Source: Ecdyonurus torrentis (Eukaryota > Arthropoda > Insecta > Ephemeroptera > Heptageniidae). Taken from it: a DNA stretch of 64,000 nt. This document shows, piece after piece, positions 26,225 to 38,572 of the stretch (positions within the stretch are counted from its first letter, which is position 1; every line of letters begins with the position of its first letter). The translations under genes were made by a program, and so were the position numbers. Under the pieces are notes generated by a model that was given only the letters and a program-made list of their open reading frames with translations, did not search any database and had not been told where the DNA came from. The stretch lies in the NCBI GenBank assembly GCA_949318235.1, contig OX439131.1, forward strand, positions 11,304,231 through 11,368,230, given 5' to 3'.

Positions 26225-26570
26225 GAAGCAGTATAGTATAGAGGGAACAAGAGGAACTTTTCGGGAAAAGGTGGTAAGAACATGAATTTTTCAGGGTTAG
26301 TAGATATGGTCATTAGTAGCTCTTTCCCTAAATTTCAACGCATGGGCCACGTAGGGTCGTCAGATATTGACCTCTGAACTTTGACACCTTATTCCACAGT
26401 TTTTAATTTTTTATAGCGTTCCTGATCATCTTTTCGCAAAAAGTTTAAGAACAAAATATGTTTTAAATAATTATTTCTACCTGCGCAAAAATTTTCACAA
26501 GTGTGACGTCACAAATACCAAGATGGCGGCCAAATTTTCAAAATTGCCCTAATTATTGGTACTAATTATT
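26225..26570. repeat. Complex patch, possible old repeat with TGACGTCA
   Basis: The sequence is more balanced in composition than its surroundings, with GGGCCACGTAGGGTCGTCAG, TGACGTCA (26504-26511) and AAGATGGCGGCC. No frame stays open through it. Its look is that of a decayed mobile element or an ultra-short regulatory patch. I found no second copy in this window. Confidence 0.35.
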
Positions 26571-27207
26571 TATTAAACACCTTTTCATTAGCCCAAAAGT
26601 AAGATGGTTGTTGTGTTCTAAGCTAAGTGACAAAAATAAATAAATAAAAAAAAGGTGGAAGTGCACATAGTTGATGCCACCTGTGATTGGATAAACCGTT
26701 ACTATTATAAGTTATAACATACATAGAACGCAAATATTGATCTTTATTTATTTTTTATTTTTTGCTCATTAACAATATTTTATTTTCTATATAATGACAA
26801 AACTGTCAACATCTTATAATCGAGTTATTATACAATTTTTATGCTTCAAGTATGTATATAAAATTATTACCATGATAATCACACAAGAAAATATTTGTAA
26901 TATTTAATATTTTTTCTTTTTTATTGTAAATATTTTATTGATGCCTTATAATTACATTCAATCTTAGATTTATAAAAAATTGTCACATATATATGGATGG
27001 TAAACTTAAAAACTTTACATACGGCTGCAATATAAAGTTTATACCATTATACTTTGCATCAGTTAAAAAATATAATATACAGTATACTCTAGGTGATAAT
27101 ACACAGTGATTTTCTACTTCATGAACGTATAAACTATGGCAAATCAAATAAACATGTCTCTAACTTCGATAGCTTATATACATATGTACGTATATTTTTA
27201 TACTTAT

Positions 27208-27252
<45 letters not shown>

Positions 27253-28810
27253 AAAAGTAAAGAGGTTGTAGACAGCGTTGCTAATACGATACCAAGTCTT
27301 TTGAACACGGATTTCAACTGCAAACCAAAAGTAATAAACTTAAAGAATACAACATTTTTCTTCTTTTTTTTTTTACACATATCTGTAAATGTAAACCTTG
27401 AAACTGCATAGTGTGTGTGTATATTAAACATTCCTTAAGTTATTCTTCTATTAAATGTTTTTCTGATATTATATTAGTTGAAGTTGTTCACATCATATGA
27501 TGCACTCTTAGTATAAAGATATTCAAGAATCCCTGATGGGTGTCATGTAAGTTAAAGCAGTGTACAGTACATAATATGTGTACTGTCTGTACCATAGCAG
27601 CATCTGCAGCACCCATATATAGCTGTTGCTCAGTTTTTCACCTCTAATAAATACATGAGTATTGAGAATGTTTGGAAAACTATAAGAGAATATTTTGGGT
27701 AATTTCTGCGATAGTATATTTGAAAATAACATAAAATTTTGAGCCCCAGTACAGCAGTGTCAAATTGCTTAAAAGTTCTCAATTGCTTAACATTTTACGC
27801 TGTAGTAAATCAATTAATATATTATTAATAATAGTAATATTACTAACAAATACTACTAATATGACATCAAATGATAAAATGTCTAAGTCCTTAATTTCAA
27901 AATGCATAAAATGAAAAGTATTGCAAAAACTTCGATATTTTGTTATGGAAAGTTGGTACTTTTCCAGCATTTTTTTTTTTTTTTTTTTTTTTTTTTTGGC
28001 TTAGGAAGTGTTTGTGAGCTTGTAAATAAATTGTTAAAAACGAATGATTTGTATAAATAATTAACTATATATAAAGTTAAGAAACATATTTTGAAACTCT
28101 CGATATCATTTAATTAAATTAATAGTAAAAAAATGTATATATTATATGTTTATATTCTCAATATTTGTTAGTATTAACGCAATGTAATGTGAAGGCTCAT
28201 ATTATACAAAAAAGTCAGTACATTTATATACAACAGAAACATTAACACACCCCTTTTTTTTACATTCTTAATGCAATGTATTTTTAGAAGTAAAGAAAAA
28301 AAAAGAAGAAATATGCATCCGGTAATATTTACGTACTCATGTTCATTTTTCTTTTTCTCATTATTAAAACACGTATTTTATTTTCATTGTTAACCAGGCA
28401 AAAAAAAAAAAAAAAAAATGTTAAATTCAGTTTTATGCATGTATATATTTTTATTATTATTGTGCGTCTTGAATACATTTTTTTTTATTTTGCCAACAGC
28501 AAAAATATGTTTTAATACTAGTCATGTAATATTACGTACTTTTTTTCTTCTTCTTCTTCTTATTCTTTATTCAGCGTGAATAGAATTTAAAAATTTAATT
28601 ATATTTATAAATTCAATGAATATAAAATTTTTATACATTTTTACACTCTGATAGTAATTAGAGGAAATATAATAAGATTTATATAAATATATTTTATTTA
28701 ATTCAGAGCATAGGTTTCCAATATTGTTATACAGTATGATGTATTATTGTTACTTTTTCATGCCTTTTTCTAAACATTTTACAGGAAGGATTCGTGTTTC
28801 GTAACTTGCG

Positions 28811-28813
<3 letters not shown>
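26571..28813. other. AT-rich noncoding stretch with long T runs
   Basis: It includes poly-T at 27210-27248 (39 T) and at about 27970-27997. Open frames on both strands near 27136-27431 run through the T tract. A GC-richer phrase lies at about 27530-27615. No gene is recognisable. Confidence 0.6.

Positions 28814-28892
<79 letters not shown>
28814..28892. repeat. (CT)n microsatellite
   Basis: Nearly pure CT dinucleotides of about 79 bases with one TC slip near the end. The frames on both strands over it are Ser-Leu and Glu-Arg repeats and are artefacts. Confidence 0.96.
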
Positions 28893-28898
<6 letters not shown>

Positions 28899-30591
28899 AT
28901 CATAATACAAGAGCAAAAAGCCACAAGCCGTGACAAAAGCTTTAGAAACAAGATTAACAACAAAGAATTAAATTTATTATATTTATTCTAAGGATGACAT
29001 GATTCTTTTACAGAAATTTACGTTATTATAACGTAAAAAAATAAATTTGAAAAGGGTATATATGATCTTCTTGAATAAAAAGTTGAAATACCATACAACA
29101 GTAAAGTATAGTATAGAGCTTTAATAAAGCTTAAATCACACCGGAAATTATAAATTATAGTAAAATTTATTGTTTACACATCCAATCAACTTGGACGTAA
29201 TATAAGGTGTACTAATTAATTATGTATGATGGTACGTCTAACCTACCGTAATTTACCCGGTTTCCGGCAATACTGTTAGGGATTTAAACTGTACATTAAA
29301 AATACAAAATAAACGTTGACCAATAAATTACTTTAAAAATTCATCATTTGTTATACATCAGTAATCACTAATTTCTGCTCTCCCAGATTTATGACAAAAA
29401 CTGAAATTCAATATTTCTATAAAAATTCTAAATTACTTTTATCTTTGTAAAAAAAAATCCGAATAATAACTCATTATTAAATACAATAGAGAAATAATTA
29501 ATTCAAAAAAGTTTGAAGCAAAGATTCATTATGTCTTTCAAAGATTTTTTTTTTTTTTACATTATATTCAGATAGATTAAAAATTCATATCTCATCTTTC
29601 TTATATACAAAAGCTTTGCTTCAATGAAAATTATATAAAAAAAAGAAAGAAGTCTATCTAATGTTGAACCCCATGCAGATTTAAGGCGCCAGTTTTTTTC
29701 TTCGTCTTTTCTTTTCTTTCCTTTTTTTTTTTTTTTTTTTTTAATTCTATTCTAAAATATAGAAGATATGAGCCTTACGCTTCTTATTTCAAACGTCCAT
29801 CTCAATTTTTTTTATATTACAAGTCCATTTGAAAAATGATTAATTGACTATCATACATTTTTATATAATTATAAATTTACTCACTAGAGTATATTATGGC
29901 GCCACAAACTAAGAAAAACTAATATATTATAATAATAATAATTACTTCATATAGAAAATATGTTGATTATTTTTGCATTTTTAATTACATTCAATGCTAA
30001 GAATAAAAATAGAAGTAAGATAAAGACAGTATATTATACTTTACCCCTGAAGGTAAAAAAAGAAGGAGAAGTAGGCTGTTTTATTTTGAAAAGAATAACT
30101 TGCAAGAATAATTATATCTTCCTGTATTCCTGATGTGCAATAACTAATACATTTGCAGTGTTGCACATTGGGGCTTGCACATGACTCAAGGTTTTGTATT
30201 GTTGCGTCAATCTATTGATCGAAATTGACAAGTGTTGAAACTCGAGTAGAGAGAGGGAGGGGATATAATGTAAATTTTCAGTGAATTATTTTTTTTAACA
30301 TTTTAAGAAATACAGTATCACTTTTTTTTTTAATAATCAATATATTTTTAATGTGTATAAAATTTATAAAAAATAAATAAAATCTTTTTTTTTTTCTTTC
30401 AATTTTTATGAAGTGCAATTTTTATGCACTTGTGTGTCACGTAAATACAAGTATTAATTTCAATGCTATTTGCATTGCGTTTTAATATCAACTGAAAAGT
30501 ATGTAGAAATTCAAGAGGAATAGCATAACAGTCCCTTGGTTAGTACCAGTATAACTTAAGCAACAAAGATATAGTTTATCATTATATATAC

Positions 30592-30594
<3 letters not shown>
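28893..30594. other. AT-rich noncoding stretch
   Basis: A patch at about 29230-29300 with ACCCGGTTTCCGGCAATAC and GGGATTTAAACTG is more complex than its flanks; a 12-base word in it (GGATTTAAACTG) also occurs at the left end of the 34122-35334 element, which may be chance. No gene is recognisable. Confidence 0.5.
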
Positions 30595-30666
<72 letters not shown>

Positions 30667-30670
30667 GAGA
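30595..30670. repeat. (GA)n microsatellite
   Basis: About 76 bases of GA dinucleotides with one TAGA interruption at 30661. Confidence 0.96.
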
Positions 30671-33391
30671 ACAAGAAATAAAATATATATCTAAAATATA
30701 GTTTTCCTGTTAAAGAAAATAATTACAACTTTTGCAGATTTATATATTGTTTGATTTCTTATGAAATTTAAGAATAAATATGAAGGAATTTCCGTTTTAT
30801 ATTGCACGATATAATTATAGAAAAGTTATCATATCACACATGATACCCTACCTATGTATATAAGTATAATATTATATATAGAATAGATGTAATCTTATTA
30901 GACAATATGGATTGTAAACGGAGCCTTGAAATAAAAATATACTTGAAAAAACAATTGATATCAATTCTGAAAATTAAATTATAGTTTAATAATTGTATTA
31001 GTAAAATATAATAGAGAAGATTTCAAATTTATTAATTTTATATAACATGCTGCTTGGGTTACTACAAAAAAGTTTAATCTATAATAATATGCTGCTATAG
31101 CACATCGCGACCACTACAACATAAAAAATGTTCTAACAACAATTCTATATTAAAATATTTCTTGTATTCATTTAATTAAATACTATTGAAAAAAAATATT
31201 TTTTCTATATTTCAAATGAAATTAATTAATTAATATAAATCGTACCGTGAAAAATGTTGTATAATAATAAATAATGAATGTAATAAATATAATAAATATA
31301 AGTTTGTAAAAAATAAAAAATACAATAGAAAAAAATACAATAAAAAGAATTGAAACACATATACAAAAAAATATATATTATATATTATACAAGTATGTTA
31401 TATAAACCGCGCGTGTATGAAAAGAAAAAAAAAAGAGTATACAATAATAATTAATCTGAACTTGAAGTAAATGTTAATGAAGTGTAAGAGAAAGAAGAAG
31501 AAAAAAACAAAAGAATAACGAAATGCGTTATTTACCTGCACAGCTGGAGGGACAAATAATAATTAAAGAGACACTCGCTCTTCTGTGGCATATAATATAA
31601 AAATTGTTCTTCATTGTCTTCAAGTTATATTGAAAGCAGTTTGTTTTTACCTTAAGTAGAGCTATATAATAATAATATCTGATGACGTCACAATGCTTTT
31701 TTATATAATTACTGCAGCGATTTTTGTTTCTTTCACTTTTGTACCATAATTATATAAATAATTTGTATTATTAATTAAAAAAATTGAAAAGCAAGCACAA
31801 TGTTATTTTGTATAAAAATACGAAATTAAATAGAAGATCACAGGGGGCGGGTGACAACTAAAATATTAATACAAAATCACAGAAATTGAGCTTCAAAGTA
31901 ATTTAATACAACGTAATATATATTTTTTATTTTTCCATTGAGGTTAATTGTCATTAGAAGGCTCGTATCTCTGAAATCTAAAAGTTGACCCCCAACTTTC
32001 TTGATAGCATTTTCAGATGATATTTAATTCAAATGTGACAACTACTAGTAAAATTTTTAGGACGCTTTAACATCAGATAAGAAAGAAAATTACTTTTTTC
32101 TCTCCAATTGAAATGAAGCTGGAGCCGTAGTATATCCACTTGCTTCACAGCTTTCTTGTAATAATAATATATCGATACTGTCCAGATTATCAATTTAACA
32201 GAGCTCACAGTTTGACTCTGAACTTGACACATACATTTGCAGTACATTTTTAATTTATAATATAAAATTTGCCTTGTCTTAAAAATACTGTGAAATATTT
32301 GTGTGTGCTGGTAATACCAGTCACCAGTACAGTCTCGGACTTGCTGGGGTTGATATAATTATGCAAGCGCGCGCGGTGACACACTCGGTATATGATATAA
32401 TATAAAGTGCCGTATTAAACCAGGAAACAATATTAGAGTATACTTCTTAACAAAACCAGAAAGCTTATATTTTGCAGTTTTTTAAAAATATATATTTTAT
32501 TATTTTAGTTTGAAAAGAAACTGAGGAAACTGCAATTTGTTTAGGTACTTTTTAAATCAGTAGAAAGTTTAAAATAATCACAAAAAAGACGATTTTTTTT
32601 TTATTTACCACATTATAGCCTTTTTTTGGAAGTAATAAAGTTCATATTTACGGAAGAAAACAACATGAGACATAAATACATTAATACGCAGTAATTATTA
32701 AAAAAAATTAATAGAGGACTTTCAAACGACCCATTACAACAGAGAATGGAAATGAAATTATAGATATTAGCTAAAAGTATTGTGTAAAATATTGCAATTC
32801 AATTTTTATAATTCACTGTAATTTCTCGTAGATATAAGTTACAAATTACATTTTTGTTGATCTCATTTTACAAAAGAAATAAATCATAATAATATAATGA
32901 TTACGAAATATAGAAATTAGTATAGGTCAAAGTTCAACTTGTTATTAGAATTTACTAATTTAGATCATTGTTATTTCATAATGAGTTTCTATTATTTTGG
33001 AGTACATTTTTTTTTAGGTGAAAATAATTTCTTGTACATGAAATGAATTAATCAAAATCTGTCGATAATAAAACTTACATGTACCTACAGTATAGTCTAT
33101 AGAAATAATTATATGAATGGTGTACTTAGATTTAAACTCAATAATTTTAAAGTGGAAGATTTTGTATACAAATAAAAACACATGAATACACATTATTTTT
33201 TATTATATATATAGTTATAATTTAGGTATATGAGCAATGTAATGCAACCGAAAAAAAATGGAAAACAAGAATGCAATCCAAAATATAATTCAAATCAAAA
33301 CACTCTAAAAAAATTAAATAAAAATAAAAAAATTCAAAAGCATGTGCGCAGTTTTCCAATATTTAAAGTATTTCTAAATCAACGGTTGTGA
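30671..33391. other. AT-rich noncoding stretch
   Basis: No credible gene. A TGACGTCA palindrome lies at 31683-31690. A mixed-composition patch at about 32300-32400 contains GCAAGCGCGCGCGGTGACAC. The minus-strand frame at 32029-32247 overlaps a slightly GC-richer stretch but shows no domain, and I do not call it a gene. Confidence 0.55.
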
Positions 33392-33580
33392 TGTCACTTA
33401 CAGAAGGCGTTAAAGATAAAAACGTTAATGACGTTAAAAGCTAATGATAAAAACATTGGTTTGTAACGGTTTATTTATTGTGATTATAACGTTTATGACA
33501 CTATTTACGTTTTTATTGTTAGGATATAAATGTAAAGTATTCTAGCTAAGTGACGAAATAAACGTTAATTCTACAGTACT

Positions 33581-33919
33581 TTAAAGGCATAGACAACATG
33601 AAGACATTATTATTTACATCACAAAACACTTTATGGGACTTACATAAATAACATTATTATAACAATATGGCAAGCAAAAAAACATTAATTGGTCTCAAAA
33701 CCCAACTGTAGCGCCGCGTAGCAGTGATCAGAAAATTTCAATTTATGCAACTTGCACAACATTTTCATACTAGTTTTTGCCTCTGTTTCTGACGTCATAA
33801 ACAGAAATATTCATACAAATTGCTTACTTCACAGTTTTTTCACGCTCTCTTGTGGAGCCACATTTAAATTCTGGTAAAAATTATCATCAGTTTTGTATTT
33901 TGTAGATCCCATTTTGTGA
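33581..33919 (+). repeat. Dispersed repeat, copy 2
   Basis: It is collinear with 6493-6790 and in the same orientation, starting at TTAA. By eye roughly three quarters of aligned positions agree, with an extra block near 33655-33695. A TGACGTCA palindrome at 33790-33797 is retained in both copies. No coding capacity is seen. The absence of a visible inverted end leaves open whether it is a truncated DNA transposon or another repeat type. Confidence 0.75.
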
Positions 33920-34121
33920 TTAATGATTAAAAAGAACAATGTTTTCTGTGCAGCCTTTAAACGTTGCAAAACTGTGTGCAATATTTGTAGCTCCTATTTT
34001 GTAATGTAAAGTATGGGTCTTTTTGTAATGGAACAATATTTACACTAATCATTAAGCTTTATTTCATGGAGTTTGAATGGTTTTAAATGGAAATTGCCAA
34101 GTTATTTGCACATTCAAAGTA

Positions 34122-35334
34122 CACTGTTATAACGATACGTAGTTTTACAGGATTTAAACTGCATAATAGCAAAACGGAGAGTTACAGGATGCGTCGTTTT
34201 TATAAAAAACTGCATTTGCTGTTATTTTTAATATTACCGTAAAATTACTGGAAAAGTACGGGCAAATTGACGTACAGAAAGAAACGTACAACTACGTTGT
34301 GCTTGTGCTACAGCAACTGCAGTTTTTGTCACGGCAAGAAGCAGTTACAGGGTTAAGACGGTGATTGTCCGTATAAGTACGTTCAATTTTGCACAACGGC
34401 ATCACCGTATTTATTATCGTACGGCAACTGCAGTTTTTGTAGACTAAAAACCAGGGTAGGGGGATTCGAGGGGAGAAAACTGCCTCTCGTGCTTCTACTA
34501 AAAACAGCCAATTTTCATTGAAATGGCTATTCTTTGTGATATTGTAAAAAACTATGCATTGAAGAATTTAATTAAAAGTATCAGTTTTATAAAATTGCTT
34601 TTATGCTTTTACTTAAAACATCTACCACAAAATGTAAATAACTAGTAAATATTTTATGCAAAAAAGAAAAATGAAGAAATCGTATTAACTGATAGACCTC
34701 AAAATAGCTAGGCTCAGTAAATAATTTATAAGTCCATTACAAAACTACAACTACAGTCAAGCAATATTATGATCCACAACCAATTAATATTATGAGCCCA
34801 TGTTCCCGCTATAATTAAATATGTTTTCATCATAATTTTTTATTAATCAAATTAATATTTTGATTTTTATCTAGCTAAATTCACCAGTAAAATTACAGAT
34901 TAAACAGCAAGGAAAGCTGTTATTCAGCAAAACCCGATTAATAAACGGTATATCAAATAATATTATCAAATAATATGAATATATAATAATTATTTATAAT
35001 ATATATAAATGCAAAATAACGTGCATGTTCCGTTTAGGTACGGCAAATGCAGTTTTTGTTTGCTACGGCGGAACCCGTGAAAAAACGAACCAGGCGTAAA
35101 TATACGTACAGCGCGCGTAACCCAGAGAAACTGCAGATGCCGTTTTTTCACGGTAAAGCCGTCTATCGCCTGTAGTATGCAATGACCAGTTAATACACGG
35201 CGTTTGCAGTTTTGAAACCGTATGCATTTTTGCTGTTTCCGACTTAACTGTGTTCCTGTAATATCACGGCAGTTGCAGTTACATAAATAACCGCGGAGTT
35301 TGCAGTTATTTTATACCAAACTTTGCTAACAGTG
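34122..35334. mobile_element. TA-flanked 1.2-kb non-autonomous transposon
   Basis: The 1,213-bp element begins CACTGTTA and ends TAACAGTG, flanked by TA (34120-34121 and 35335-35336). Both end regions, about 320 bp each, are GC-richer than the core and carry many copies of a motif near CGGCAANTGCAGTTTTTG: 34204-34221 (inverted), 34311-34328, 34422-34439, 35041-35058, 35127-35142 (inverted), 35198-35214, 35267-35280 and 35293-35310. The middle is AT-rich with no transposase frame. TA duplication and a CACTG end suggest Tc1/mariner-type mobilisation; the subterminal arrays look like transposase-binding sites. Confidence 0.8.
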
Positions 35335-35336
35335 TA

Positions 35337-35989
35337 TTGCACCGTGTAAACAAGATTTGTAAGATAAATTATAGTCTTAAACTAACAAAATTTATAATTT
35401 TGTCACTGTGTAAAATAGTAGTAATGAGATCCCAATTTTAGTGGTGACTCGGCTGTGAGAATTTTATATATAAAAAAAAATGTTCAAGAAATTTCTGTAC
35501 GTTAATTTAAAACTTATAAACGTGTGATAAATAAAAATTTATGTATAATTAAAATTTCCTAATTTGCATTTCTTCTCATACCAATAATATAATAAAAAAT
35601 ATATTTATCTTTTAATCTAATAATAATAAATGTATTATATGACTTTTAAATTTGTATTTTTTGTACTTTATTATTAAAATAAATCTTATGTACGTTAGAA
35701 AGAAAAAAAAATTGAAGACTATAATATCTGAGTTGTAAGAAACGTTTTACCCTTCGAGATGACAGCTTAACTATTAGGTTTGTGTTGAAGATCCCGCCTT
35801 CTTTAACATAAAACCTTTTTATTGTTCCAGCTACCGTAATTTGAAAATGATGCAAGCGTTTTTGTTATTATTATTATTATTATTTAAAAAAAATCTTTGC
35901 GATAATTACTTTTCCATCAATAGATAAAATTTCATAATTACTCCCTATGAAAGAGAAAAAAATCATCATATTTGACAGCTTTTAATTTT

Positions 35990-35991
<2 letters not shown>
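35337..35991. other. AT-rich noncoding stretch
   Basis: The minus-strand frame at 35646-35855 crosses a slightly GC-richer patch but has no domain I recognise. An ATT run lies at about 35868-35885. Confidence 0.55.
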
Positions 35992-36030
<39 letters not shown>

Positions 36031-36051
36031 GTGTGTATGTGTAGTGTGTGT

Positions 36052-36094
<43 letters not shown>

Positions 36095-36126
36095 TTTTTT
36101 TATGCATACACACACACACATATATA
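35992..36126. repeat. Compound CT-TG-TA-CA microsatellite
   Basis: A CT array (35992-36026) is followed by irregular TG repeats (36030-36054), TA repeats (36056-36091), a T run, and CA repeats (36108-36120) ending in TATATA. Four dinucleotide types in 135 bases is an unusually mixed block. Confidence 0.92.
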
Positions 36127-36680
36127 AAATAATAAATACTTTAAAACCTTTATATAACAAAACAAAAATCAAAATTATTTTCATGATAAATCTGTTTTCG
36201 GTAATTACTATCTTTTAATCAATAAATTTTTATTCATTTTTAAAAGTATCTTTATAAATTTTAAGATGTTATAAATTAAATATATATATAAATATATTTT
36301 TTTTTATATTGAGAGATAGAAAAAAAGAAGAGATTATTAATTGGTCTGGTAAACAGAAAGGAAAAGAAACCAGAAGCTTAAGGCGTTCACTGTGGTCTCT
36401 CTGTTTTCCAACTTTCAAGTTCAAAAGAAGAAAAAAAAATGATATAATACAGAAGGCGTATAGAATTAAAGTTGTAGGTTTTGAATTAAAAAAAATACAT
36501 AAAATATTATACTCCAAATTTATGAAAATAATATGGATAATGTGAAGATTTATTATGATTTTTTTATACTTAAAGAATTTCAGTTTCATTTAATCTGAAT
36601 TATGTGAGAGAAGATTCGTTGTAAACTAGGTGTGGCAGAATTTTTTGTAGTGTAGAGCAGTTTTAAAAGTTGTATTGTGT
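36127..36680. other. AT-rich noncoding stretch
   Basis: Frames on both strands at 36269-36589 overlap each other and show no domain. A mixed-composition phrase lies at about 36340-36420. No gene is called. Confidence 0.5.
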
Positions 36681-36835
<155 letters not shown>

Positions 36836-36992
36836 GGTTGCATGCGTTTTAAGCTCGTATACTGTAAATTGAAATAACAAAAATAAACTTTCCTTGATAT
36901 TTTAGAAAGCATGTTGTTTCAAAGTAGAATTAAATAAATAACACTTGAAAGAAAAATATAAAAAATCTGACAATTTGAAAATATTTGCAAGT

Positions 36993-37186
36993 CAATGACT
37001 GTTTATGTTTACTCAAAATGCGGAAAAGGAAGTGACCGGAAAAGGAAACCACGTGACGGTAAAAGTGGGATAAAAGTTGGTGCCAGCAGCAAGCTAGGTC
37101 TGAGCTACCTCCCACTTTTACTGTCACGTGGTTTCCTTTTCCGGCACTTCCTTTTCCGCATTTTGATTAAACATAAGCAGTCATTG
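36993..37186. mobile_element. Fold-back element with CACGTG arms, copy 1
   Basis: The left arm from CAATGACTG through GTTTACTCAAAATGCGG, AAAAGGAAGTG, AAACCACGTGAC and TAAAAGTGGGA is repeated inverted in the right arm ending CAGTCATTG. The centre is a short unpaired segment with GCCAGCAGCAAGCTAGG. Each arm has one CACGTG (37050-37055, 37125-37130). No target duplication is clear, so the transposon class is undetermined. It is noncoding; the frames at 36930-37219 are readings of the palindrome. Confidence 0.82.
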
Positions 37187-37265
37187 GTTGAGTGCTTTGA
37201 GTCAAGTACTCCAGAGTGACATAATCATAATCGCAAGCAGCTCAAGAACGTACGTAGGAATGTAT

Positions 37266-37472
37266 ATACTGTGTGCTTCTGTTTACTCAAAATGCGGAAA
37301 AGGAAGTGCCGGAAAAGGAAACCACGTGACGGTAAAAGTGGGAGAAAACTTGATGCCAGCAGCAAGCTAACCTTGAGCTATCTGGAGCTACCTCCCACTT
37401 TTACCATCACGTGGTTTCCTCTTCCGGTCACTTCCTTTTCCGCATTTTGAGTAAACAGAAGCAGTCACTGTA
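37266..37472. mobile_element. Fold-back element with CACGTG arms, copy 2
   Basis: This is a second copy of the same fold-back 79 bases downstream, with the same arm words and the same GCCAGCAGCAAGCTA centre, and CACGTG at 37323-37328 and 37408-37413. Small differences (for example CTTCCGG versus TTTCCGG words and an extra TGGAGCTA near the centre) show that the copies have diverged. Tandem placement could reflect nested insertion or local duplication. Confidence 0.82.
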
Positions 37473-38264
37473 CGAGCACGAGAATTCTTAAAATGTTAAT
37501 ATTTTTTTACTTGATTTTGGTATATTTTTCATTTGAGTTCTTATGCACCCAAGAATACATATTTTTAGATCTGATTTTGCAAAATATTAACAAACGAATT
37601 CCATTGATTCAAAATTTTATTCAATATTAAGCTTGGATATTAATTAAACATAATGTATACAATTTGAATAGTAATAATTTTATTAATTAATGTTCATCCC
37701 TAATTTCATCTCTTACAAGCAGAAATTTTCACGTAGAGAAATTAGCAATAGGAATTGAAAAATAGATTACCTTGTTTTACAAAGTATGTTAACTGTCAAC
37801 AGGTAAAACATATTAATAAATAATACTCATCACCAACAAAAAATAATAATAATAAAAAAGAAGAAGAAAACATTAAAATTATACCAATCAGTTTAAAAAA
37901 AATTCCTATATTTAACAAGAAGTGTTGTTAAAAAAATTTTTTACTGATAAACATACTCTATTTTATAGAGGTGCGTAGTTAAAATTAAATTTCGTGTTAG
38001 TTATTGCTGCTGTTGCGGACCTCACACACTCGTTCACTAGATAAATAAGTACATAAATCGAGAGCTGTTGAACAACATGTCACATAACTCTAAACCGATT
38101 AACTTTATAATTAACGGGTAATGAATTTTTATGGTTTAAGAAATAAAGTATGTGTGTTCTCTGTCTGAGAAGTAGAAATTTTAGCCTCGGGGACCAAGAT
38201 TCATGTCAAAATGATCCGAATTGCGGACATGAGGCACGTTAAAATTATTCTCAATATATAGATA
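37473..38264. other. AT-rich noncoding stretch
   Basis: No gene is recognisable. A mixed-composition patch lies at about 38000-38240, upstream of the tetranucleotide array. Confidence 0.6.
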
Positions 38265-38266
38265 TT

Positions 38267-38333
<67 letters not shown>

Positions 38334-38572
38334 TTCATTCATTCATTCATTCATTCATTCATTCATTCATTCATTCATTCATTCATTCATTCATTCATTC
38401 ATTCATTCATTCATTCATTCATTCATTCATTCATTCATTCATTCATTCATTCATTCATTCATTCATTCATTCATTCATTCATTCATTCATTCATTCATTC
38501 ATTCATTCATTCATTCATTCATTCATTCATTCATTCATTCATTCATTCATTCATTCATTCATTCATTCATTC
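38265..38572. repeat. Compound (ATTT)n-(ATTC)60 array
   Basis: ATTT units at 38265-38332 switch abruptly to ATTC units at 38333-38572, 240 bases or 60 uninterrupted copies. The switch of one base per unit suggests that a point variant of ATTT seeded a new expansion. The array ends in ATTTGTTTG. Confidence 0.97.

Noticed and set aside
31680..31700. CTGATGA considered as a hammerhead ribozyme core
   Set aside because: The second conserved box GAAA and the supporting stems are not found at the right distance; the word is part of a TGACGTCA site.
36309..36589. Lys/Arg-rich frames on both strands
   Set aside because: The frames overlap on opposite strands in AT- and purine-rich DNA, with no motif or start context that supports a gene.
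38265..38572. Regular repeat considered as a CRISPR or satellite array
   Set aside because: Units are four bases without spacers, so it is a microsatellite.
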